From positions 779,001-843,000 of the forward strand of contig CM034411.1 in NCBI GenBank assembly GCA_019925095.2: DNA of 64,000 nucleotides. Reading direction: 5' to 3'. A model generated the notes under the pieces. It made no database searches, had not been told where the DNA came from, and saw nothing but the letters and a program-made list of their open reading frames with translations. Positions 34,105-45,600 of the stretch are shown piece by piece (position 1 is the first letter of the stretch; every line of letters begins with the position of its first letter). The DNA is from Dendrolimus kikuchii. Taxonomy: Eukaryota > Arthropoda > Insecta > Lepidoptera > Lasiocampidae. A program made the position numbers and the translations under genes.

Positions 34105-37100
34105 CTGGAATCCATATCATCATTAGAAACGTCAGCCTCCTTGATTTTGTATGAATGTACTGCATTATCACGCCATAATTCTAACAAACCAAGTAGCTTA
34201 TTTATTAACTTAAGGGTTAGGAGTTTAAAAAGTATTTACTCTAATTTTAAAGTAATAAAGTATTTTACTGTTGGTTTTAATTTATTTATTTGATTTATGT
34301 CATATAAATAAATTATAGTCACAATTTTTTTTATTTTTTTTTTATTGCGTGAGTTCAGCAGACAGGCAGATGGCCCACTTGATGAAAAGCGGTTACCATC
34401 GCCTATAGACATTTGCCACACCAAAGGTGCTACAAAAGCGCTGCTGCTCTCTTAAGGGAGACTTCAACCTGGTCAGTAATACCGGAACACAACTCAACGT
34501 TGTTATGGCGACATACTCTAGACCAGGGGTGGTAGCCATCCAGTCGGGCAAATGCCCGATTTATATAATTTAAAAATAGGTCTAATACAATAAAAGAAAA
34601 CTTATTGGTATTATATTCTACCCAAAGTCCCTCAAGACTATAAGTAGAATACTGAGCATAGATCACCGTCTTCTATGGGTAAGGTGCCCAGAAGGCTGTT
34701 GAAGATGTTATAGCCAAATTCAAATATCCAGGCTGCACAGTCACCGACACAAACACTAGAGAGGATGAAATACTTATACGTATAACGCCCTGTTGTATTG
34801 TGCAGTCCTGCATAAGATACTGGTGTTCAGGCTTCTAAACAGAAAAACCAAAATGAGGATCTATAAAATCGTCAAATAGCCTATCCTCGTTATCCTCAAG
34901 GAGGAGAACCAGGTCTTAGCGGAAAGGAAAGTTCTCCGTAAGCTTCTGGGTCCAGTAAAGAGAGAGGATGGTGGTTGGAGGGTCCGAACCAACCTCGAAA
35001 TTGAAAATCTCGTGACCGAGCCTAACAAGGTTTGTAAACTTCATTTACATAGCAACTCGATCCAACCTCTTATATTTTGTATAACGTTTTTACCTTGCCA
35101 AGCTTGTAAGGAATTTGTGGAGATATGTTGCAGCAAAATTAAATTAAATTAATTAAAATTTATTTATTTGTTTTTTTACAATTTAAATATTATATAAGTA
35201 GAATTAGTTTTATTAATTATTATTCTTATTTATTATTTAATTAACAAAACTGGGTCATTTTGGTCTTACACCTAAAGGAAGGTTTGCACTGAAAATCAGC
35301 GTTGTGTCGGATATTGTTCCGACACAGCAATATGCTGAGTGCAAACCTTGTTTGCTGAAAATGCGGCGTACAAATTCTCAATATATGCTTTGTGTATAGA
35401 AATGTATAAGGAATGTAATTGCGTCGCAATTTCTTCAAATAAAGCTTTTCTTTAAAAAAACTTAGTACATCATGTCTTTATTATAACTATAATAATATAT
35501 TTCTTTACTTCTATTGTGTCTTTGTCTTATTGAATACGCACTGTTTGCTACAACTCCATTAATTCTTCAAAAGACATTCTGTAACATACTTCTGTATAAG
35601 ACTTATAAAAAAAATGAACTTGAGATATAAATAGAATAAGAAATATAAAGAAGAAATTTTTTTTGCTAGACGTGTTGCTTATTTCTTGCCGCTTCTTCTC
35701 CTTAACAGCAATAACACGCTGCGAAGCGGTGTACATAGACTAGGAAGTAAAATTAAATTTTAACCTACATGTATGACCTTCAAAAAGTGTTCTCCAGTGG
35801 AACTTATTTTGAATAAAAACTTTTGAAATTTGAATTTTATTAGGAGAAACAAAAGCTCACTGCCCCCGCTGGCTCGGTCAAGTAAAACGGATGGAAGAGA
35901 ATCGCAGCATGAGGAAAGCATATTTGGGACGGCCGGTAGATCGGCTGTCCCAAATATCGTTGGAAAAACAGAGTGAAGACTGACCTGTTGAAGCTAATAA
36001 TTGGCAAGAAACTGCGCAGGGCAGACAAAAATAGTATTATGTCGTTTCGGAGGCCAAAATCCACTTTAAGTCGCTGAGCTAACGGAGTAAGTAAGTAAGT
36101 ATTAATTCCCTGACCTTGCATGTATCTTTGCCCCCAGTCTCAAGATATCCAGCGCAGAACATTCTCGAAGTCAAGTTGCAGTACAAAGGTTTCGGCATCT
36201 TCTGGCAAATCTCAAATGGAATTATGGGCACTGAAACTCTCCGCAAAATTTGTACCATCTCATCTATCTGTGAAAACACAAGTAAGGTAAAGCAATTTGG
36301 ACAACAACGGACCCTTTATCAAATTGTCATATCCGTCTGCCTTTCTATCTGTAATTAAATGTATTGTATATTTTATGTATATATGTCACAGTAATAGAAA
36401 CTGTTGGCAACACCAACAAACAATTGAATTTGACTTTGTCATGTAAATTTTCTCGTAATAAGATTGCGTAAGTATAACAAATAAACTAATATTATCACTC
36501 AAGTGTTGCAATATCTATCCTTTCCTTACTAGTTTTGATCGGCCTATATCCCGATCATATGGTCCTTCGAGCCGGATTTTGGCTTAGTCACATAAATTTT
36601 CTATTACGAAGATGGTGTTGTAATCTATGTATCTATACATATAATAAAACTGTAGAGGTCGAATTTCTGTACAATGACAAAAAAAATGCTAAAAACCGAG
36701 TCAGGGGATGTAAAAAGTGAAATAGAACTAATTTAGATTTTCTTCAAATTTTTTGTTTCTCTGTTTGTCTGTTTGTACCGGCTAATCTCCGAAACGACTG
36801 GACCGATTTAAATGAAATTTTGTATGGTGTTAGCTTATATCCCTGGTCAACATATAGGATACTTTTGATCCCGAAAAGTTGAAGAGTTCCCGTGGGATAG
36901 TTAAAAAACTTATTATACAACTTATGCACCTAATTAAGTATTGATATTGCCGGTATCATCATAATAAAACAATTTATACATTAAAAAACATTTAGGCCAT
37001 ATATCATCACGCTAAGACCAATAGGAGCGGAGCACCAATGAAGAATGTTTTAAAATCGGGAGGGTTTTTTTTAACTATTCCACGCGGACGAAGTCGCGGG

Positions 37101-40100
37101 CAGAAGCTAGTTTTAAATAAATTAATATTATCTCTCAAGCGGTGCAATTTATATCCCTTTCCTTACTAGTTTTGATCGGCCTATGTCCCGATCAGAGACT
37201 TCTAGGTCTATGTGGATGAAATTTGACAGAAAGGTTTAATAAGAATAATGATTCAAGGTGGTTGCCAAACATATAACAGGGGTTGAAAAATATTTTTGGG
37301 TACGACTATAACCTAAATTTTGGGGTAAATATTATAAAAATTATTACGTGCACCTGATAAAAGTAACATGCACATTTGATCGGAAGAGAGCCTAATTGTG
37401 CATGCTTACCGGCTAGGATTCAAGCCTAGGACACTAGAATGAGATGCAGCTTCGTTAAGTACTCACCTACCAGGATTTAATAATTAAAAAATAAACAATA
37501 GTTTAAAAAAACTAAAAAATACGCTTTTTAGAAAATCCAACTAAAAAATAGAAAATAAATTTGAATTAAAAATAGTGTAGGAAAAAATGATTTTATTGTA
37601 AAAAAAGCGTGGGGTGCTTTTCATGTCCCTCCTGTGTTTCTCAATGGCGTAGCTCTTAAGATGGTTGATAGGTTCAAGTACTTGGGGCATATTGTAACGA
37701 GTGACCTTAGGGATGACGAGGATATAGAGAGGGAACGTAGGGCGTTGGCGGTTCGGGGCAACATGTTGGCTCGCAGGTTCGCTCGAAGCACAGTTGAAGT
37801 AAAAACTACTCTTTTCAAAGCCTATTGCCAGTCATTTTACTCGAGCGGCCTGTGGGTAGACTATACGCAACGAGCCATTAACGCCCTACAAGTACAATAT
37901 AATAATGTTTTCAGAATGCTGTTGGGATTGCCGCGGCACTGTAGTGCATCTGGGATGTTTGCGGAGGCCCGCACAGATGGTTTTAAGGCGATTATCCGAA
38001 AAAAATCCGCTTCGCTGATGCAACGCTTGCGCGGCAGCACCAACAGCCTTCTGAACGCTATGGCGGTCAGATTTGACTGCCCCTTCCAAGAACATTGGAT
38101 AGGGGTAGTCATCGGATTAAAATAAGTGGCTTAAAAAAAAAAAAAAAACAAAAAAGTCTTAAATACTTGGAAAATAAATATTACTAACACTACTAACATT
38201 ATTTTATAATTGTAACTAACACACTAACGAAATATGGACCCCGGTCTGAATTAAAGTTTGTATTATTATTATTATTATTATTTTCACTATTTTTAATTCA
38301 GATTTATTAAAATTATTTATTTTTCATTTAATTCCCTTGCCCGTGGAAAGTTTGAAAAAAGAATTAAATACACTCTTATGATAAAATGGAACGTTATGTA
38401 AAAATAATATTTTTTAAAAAGGTTTTTAAATACAAGCTTTTGATATCCTGCATATCATGTAGCAGCAGAGTGCTAGCCAAGGCAAGTAAAACGAGCCCAA
38501 ACACGATGGGTCTATCTTGTTTAGTACAGGAGTTCCTATGGTCACCTTCCGACTCCATCATCAGATCAGCTCCATGGTACCATATTATTGCATCGTCACG
38601 CGATATACACATATGTGCAAAATTTCAGCTCAATCGGAAACCGGGAAGTCGATCAAATTTAACTTGAAAGATTCCTATACATACTAACATACGTGTGAAG
38701 CTAATAAAAGCGTATTGAAAATCGACTAACATTAGGCCAAATGGTACCCCATCCACTGACAGAGACCATTGTCCCAGGTCTCAGGTCTGATAGTTCTCCG
38801 ATAGCAATCGGCCTGGTAGTAGGAGTGATTGGTACCGGCTCCACCAACAGCAACAGCATGTAGTCGAAGTCGAAATGATGCCTCTTCTTAGGATCGAACC
38901 AGTTGGGATGGGTGTAGTGGATACAAATCTGGTAAGGTATTGATCGGCTAACGTTTGTTGCTCCTACATAGATAAAGTTATCCTTCTCCCTGAAATACAG
39001 CATGATGATTAAAGGGATACAGCTGATTCCTTGCTTCATATAGCCTCAGCGTCATTTATCTCAGCCAATCAATGGCCACTGCTGGATATAGGCCTCCTCA
39101 AGTTTGCACCACATGTCCTGATCTACCGCCTCCGTTATCCGACGATTCTACGCAGATCGTTTTTCCACCAGGCTGGAGAGCGTCGAAAGTCGAGCTGAGA
39201 AAGAATACAATTTCCTGCGGCAGAGCGGCCTGTCGTATTAGGCAACAAAACCACCTACAACCAGGTAGTAGGGTATTTACCCGTCTGGATAGCAACCACA
39301 TCTGGTCTAGAGTATACCGCCATAACAACTTGAGTTGTGTTCCGGCATTAGTAGCCAGGTTCCAGACTCCCTTCAGAGAGCAGCAGCGTATTTGTAGCAC
39401 CTTTGGTATTGCAAATGTCTATAGGCGATGGTAACCGCTTTCCATCAAGTAAGCCTCCTGTATGTCTACTGAACGCGTGCAATAAAGAAAAAGAATCACC
39501 TGTAGGTCTTGCGACAGACGTGACCAGTCCACTGTCAGTTCAATTTGCAAATTTTCCGAGCTATGTCGGTTACCTTGGTTCAAAGCCCAGTATCCACTTT
39601 CCTACTTTTTTTCTCGTCTTTGCACGATCTTCGGTATCCCTTGTTTTGAGATCATTGCTACATGTCATCGTTCACGACGTCAAGCCAGAATTTCTTGTTC
39701 AAATCGAATTATTCGTAAAGGAATGGAGAAAAACATACATCCTGCGGTCGAGTAGTCTGTCGTAAGAGTCGACAAAACATCCCCCCACATTCAGGTGGCA
39801 GGAAGTTTGGCGACCTGTAAGGCTATCACCCCTGATAGACCAGGGGTGATAGTCTCTAGAGAGAACTGCTATAACAAGCGTAAGTTATATTTCGACATCA
39901 TTGGCCAGGATCCAGTCTCACCGCGCAGGCCGGTACCACATTGGTGTAACTTCTATCCGTGCAGGAACGGAGAAAGAATACAATTTCCTGCGTTGGGGCG
40001 GCCTGTCATAAGAGGCGACAAAACAACCCACAGCCAGGTGGTAGGGCATTTGCCCGACTGGATGGCTACCACCCCTGGTCTAAAGTATATCGCCATAATA

Positions 40101-42613
40101 AACTTGAGTTGTGTTCTGGCATTAGTGACCAGGTTCCAGTCTCACTTAAGAGAGCAGCAGTGCATTTGTACCACCTTTGGTGTTGCAAATGTCCATAGGC
40201 GATGGTAACCGATTTCCATCAAGTGGGCCGTCTGCCTGTCTGCTGAACTCACTCAATAAAAAATAAAAAAAACTTCTGATAATGGAAAAGTCCATAGACG
40301 ACGATAACAACTGTCTATTGGGTAGGTTTTCCAAAAGGTTATTATACTATGATATCCAAAAATGATTGGAAAAAAGAGACAAGAGAAAAATTATGAAAAA
40401 TATTAAGATTACTCACTTACAATGAGCAGCAGTGATGACCCATTGTGGTGCAATGAGGGCCCCTCCACAACTAAATCCGTATAAGACCTGGAAAGGGACT
40501 CTTTCGATAGAGACTTCCTTGCCACCGATGATGCGCCAACTAACCTGGAACAAATATCGCATTTATTGTATTTTTTTTATTTTTATTGCAGGAGTTCAGC
40601 AGACAGGCAGACGGCCCACTTAATGGAAAGCGGTTACCATTGCCTATGGACATTTGCAACACCAAAGGTGCTACAAATGCGCTGCTGCTCTCTTAAGGGT
40701 CACTGGAACCTGGTCAGTAATGCCGGAACACAACTCAAGGTTGTTATGGCGACATGCGTTAGACCAGGGGTGATAGCCATCCAGTCAGGAAAATGCCCTA
40801 TCACCTGGCTGTAGGTTGTTTAGTCGCCTCTTACGACAGGCCGCCCGGTCGCAGGAAATTGTATTCTTTCTCCGTTCCTGCACGGATAAAAGGATGTAAA
40901 GCCACAATGATGATAAATATAGCTGCATAGAATGCAGGGAAATACCAGCAGTTATATAAAGGGAGAATTGCATAGTACCTTTCCGTAGTGAAGCGATAAT
41001 ACTTTCTCGTTTCTCAGCGCGCGGCACGCAAAATAATGTCTAAATTTCACAAAATAAACTTATTTTCTGATATCTATACTAATATTATAAAGCTGAAGAG
41101 TTTGTTTGTTTCTTTGTTTGAACGCGCTAATCTCAGGAACCGCTGGTCCGATTTGAAAAATTCTTTCAGTATTGAATAGTACATTTATCGAGGAAGGCTA
41201 TAGGCTATATTATATTTTCAAAAAAATTAGGGATCCTTACTAAAAGTCCAATAATGTAACCCAAGGTGTAAAAAAATTACCCGAAAAAATCCTTACACGG
41301 CGTGCGCTGCGAAAACTATTGATTATAGAACACAACAATGTACCACCACTTTGCAGAACATATAATTTTCTACAAAAAATATAGCATAACCATATGTCTA
41401 TGTCGATAACTATTGTAGTTATCTCACAATAAGTGTTTTCTTTTATTCTTTTAAATAATTAAAATGCCGTCGCTTCAAAAACTCTTTATTTTGTACCTTG
41501 GTATTAATCCTTATCAAAATAAATTACTCCATATTCAAGACGAATTCAATACCTTTCTAGAACTTTTTGAATTATTCAATTCGGACGTTTCATTCAAAAG
41601 ATATCGCGATATTTAAAATGTAAGTATTAGTGTTGTAGCCAAATATACTAATATTGTTTAATTGGACGCGCTAATCTCAGGAACTACTGGTCTGATTTGA
41701 AAAATTCATTCAGCGTTGGATAGCCCATTTACCGAGGAAGGCTATATGCTATATATCATCACGCTAAGACTAATAGGAGTGGAGCACCAATGAAGAATGT
41801 TTCAAAATCGGAGGGTTTTGAAAGCAAATTCCACGCGGACGACGTCGCGGGCACAGTTAGTAAAATATATAGACGAAATAATGCGTATGCGATGCAAGTC
41901 GTTAGCGAAGAGTGCTTTTTTTAAGATGACCTTTGCGATGCTATCAACGTCGCATGACGTCTCCTTACTTCTGGTTGCTAAGGTATGTACAGGAGAGGAA
42001 AAAAATATAGAAGTAGGTTTTACATTATATATATTACTATTCGTTTAAGAATTTTAAATATAATTAAATGCGCTAGACTATATTAAATAACTAGTAAATA
42101 ATGTTACGATAGCAAATACCAAAGTCAATGTGCAAAATCAAAGGAAATTTCCGGAATTGCTCCGAGCTTTCTAACATGAAACTTAATTTCCGGATATACC
42201 CGGAAAATATACCCATAATAACCTATAACAGATTTCGGAATATCGTTATGTAAAGACGTAATGTTCTTTCCCGATTTTTTATAGTCGTTCCCGGGAAACG
42301 TTCAATAATATTCAAGGATAAAAGCTAGCGCAGGTAGTAAACGGCCTCTGAATGGGCTAAGTTTTTGCTAGCCGTGGTCACTGGATGTGACTCCAGGTTT
42401 GATTCTCGGGATGGTTTTCGTAAAATAACTTTTCTTTATTTACTACGGTCTTGGTGTCTGGGATCGGCTCCAGCGTAGTCCATGGGTGCGGTATAGATAT
42501 ACGGCACCTTGATTTCAAGTATTCGGAGAGGTGGAGGGGGAGGGTAGGATCTGACTTGCCAGACTCAGACTGGTCAGACTGGTCACCATTTATTCATTAA
42601 TATATAAAATTTC

Positions 42614-42696
<83 letters not shown>

Positions 42697-45600
42697 TTTA
42701 TGTATTTATTAATAAAATGTGAGTAGTTCGTACTATATGTTACTTAAACCACCATCGCCATTATCATCTCAATTCAGTCCTGGGGTTGTCTGGAAGAGAT
42801 CGCTTTTTAGTGATAAGACCGCCCTCTGTACATAACTAGATATAAGTTTAGTCTTTAAGTTTATGTTTGTATTGGTGTATAATAAACAGTTATCTAAATT
42901 AAGGTTTATATCGGTTGTAACACTCGCTGATCGCTGCTGTGGCTTATGAGCTTTATCTGTGTACTTTTTTCTAGGCATAGGGGTTGAAGAAGGGAGAAGT
43001 ACTTAAATTGTTTTTTTTTTATATAACCACCCAAACTTCATTTTATATAAAAATATGTTAGAATGAAATTTCCATGGCATAGAGGCCTAGTTGCCAATCA
43101 TAAATTTCATAAAGTATATAAGTATTATCTATGATTTTCATGTTTCTTGTTTTTGCTATTTACGTGAAGTAAGAAAGAGAGTTGGTCTGAAAGAGAGTGT
43201 CGGGGTGAAGGTAAGGAAAGGAATGCTCCGGTGCTTCGGGCATGTGGAAAGAATGCATGATGAAAGAATGACTAAACAGATATACAATGCAAAAGTGGAT
43301 GGATGCAGAAGTCGTGGAAGGCCACGACACACCTTCCATGATCAAATCGATCGTGTACTAGCAGAAGGTGATGTCAGGAGCCTTAAGAACAGACGAGCGT
43401 GCATGACAAGAGTTATGAATGTCAAAGAAGCAAGTGAGGTGTGTAAGAATAAGCCTAAATGGCGCTCTGTTGTTCGTGTCTACCCCGCAAGGGAACTGGC
43501 GTGAAGTTATGTATGTATGTATGTAACTATTTAAATTATGGTTTAAATCGGTTGTAACACTCACTGATCGCTGCTGTGACTTGTGAGCTTTAATCTTTGT
43601 ACTGCTTCCCAGACATAGGGGTTGAAGAAAGGAAAATTACTTAAATTTATTGCTTTTTTTATAACCTCTCAAACTTCATTTTATATAAAAACTAGCTGTC
43701 CCGGCAGACCTTGTTCTGCCCTGAAGAAATAAAATTTAGAACCCGATTCCAGCGCCACCTACCGGGTCCAAATGTAAGCTATCCTATCTTTCAAGTCGGA
43801 TCAAACTGCACACGGTGTGCAAATTTGATTGAAATCGGTCAAGTAGTTTAGGAGTCCATCGCGGACAAACAACGTGACACATAATTTATATATATTAAGA
43901 TATATTAGAACAAAATTTCCATGGCTCAAAGGCCTAGTTGCCAAACATAAATTTCATAAAATATATAAGTATTATCTATGATTTTCATGTTTCTTGTTTT
44001 TGCTATTTACGTGAATCGCTTAGTTGTGTTTTATATAATTTTTTAGCAACTTTCTTGTCTTTTTGGACTGTTTTTAATCTTTTTGTGTTGACTATTGGAT
44101 TTTGATTGGATTTTTCAACTTTAGACCTATGATATAAGTGCATTATACTAGCAGAAGGTGATGTCAGGAGCCTTAAGAACAGACGAGCGTGCATGACAAG
44201 AGTTATGAATGTCAAAGAAGCAAGTGAGGTGTGTAAGAATAAGCCTAAATGGCGCTCTGTTGTTCGTGCCTACCCCGCAAGGGAACTGGCGTGAAGTTAT
44301 GTATGTATGTATATAAGTGCAATATTAGAGAAAAACAGAAGTGAGGTTAGATTTAGAAAAACTTTAGTATCTCATTTTCTTGATATAGGGATTGGAGAAG
44401 GGGTAAGTATTCATCCCTAACCTCCTCCTTCATCCCCTTCCACCCCTCCAAATACTTGAAATCAAGGTGCCGTATATCAATACCCCACCCCCGCTTCGCA
44501 AAATGTTGTGACTAGAAGTGAAGAAAATAATTTACCTTCACGTCCTCTTTCAGGCTGCTTTCTAAATCTTCTTCACAATTCACACCAGACCTCTGCTTGT
44601 GATTATAACCCATGACCTCATGGTAATACTGATAGTCGCGTGGGGAAAACTGTCTGTTTCCGAAGTAATTGTTAACACAATTTGGAGTATACGCGTTATT
44701 GTAATCTGTAAGAAATTTGAAGAAGCTCTTTGATGACACTCGTGATCATAATCAGATCAGAAGGTTAGTTCGTACTTCGCATAATTTTTTTTTTAATCGG
44801 CAGACAAGCACTCATATTGCATATCCCCAAATTAAGCAAGTTACGCTTGTGTTATGGGTAATATACGACGGACTACTCTGGGGCCGATCCTAGACACCCA
44901 GACCATAGTAAATAACGAAGAAAATACGTTTCCGAAATTTACTATACCAGGAATCGAACCCAGAGCCTCTGCGTTGTAGAGCCACAGAGGCCGTCAAAAC
45001 AATGAATCAGCATTGCAGTCAGCCTTCTAGGCATGCTACCCTCTTGCAGCGTTTCCTTACATAGTATATATTAACTTACAAGCCCTTATATGTCCGTGAC
45101 TTCTTCCACGCTTGACTTGAAATTTCCGCGCGATTCCCGGGACACAAAGCAACACAACATCACAGCATTTAAAAAAGTAATGTAAGCTTGATAGCTTTTC
45201 TGGGTTGTTTTGTCGCCTCTTTATAGGTTACACCAGCAGTTTATCTAGACACGCGTTAGTTTCATCAATGGTGATCTGGAGGGGTCTTCCCGCCACGGTT
45301 ATTCCTTTAAGTTATGATATGGGGTTTTTTATGAAGGGCATTATAAAATTTCTTAGAGGTCGGCAACGCGTTGGGTGTTGCAAACGTCTATAGGCAACGA
45401 TTGTAACGTTGCACTTGCACCATTAAAAAAAACATAGAAATAGCCAATGACAGTACTAATGTCAAACTATGTCACTGTCAAGAAAGTTTTAAAAATAAAA
45501 AGCTGTGACGGCGTTTAAGTTGACACTCGCTCGAAATTCAAAAATATCAGCTGTTACAATCTTAATATATATAAATTACGTGTCACGTTGCTTGTCCTCG

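Larger units (their letters stand above)
42893..44018 (+). repeat. Tandem duplication in gene A intron 2
   Basis: 42893-43167 and 43537-44018 are two copies of one unit (GGTTGTAACACTC.CTGATCGC to TTTGCTATTTACGTGAA). An RTE-A copy lies between them, and the second copy is interrupted by a W element at 43690-43907 that the first lacks. Confidence 0.8.

Noticed and set aside
44536..44705. CLIP domain in the gene A propeptide
   Set aside because: Only two Cys are present and the CLIP six-Cys pattern is absent.
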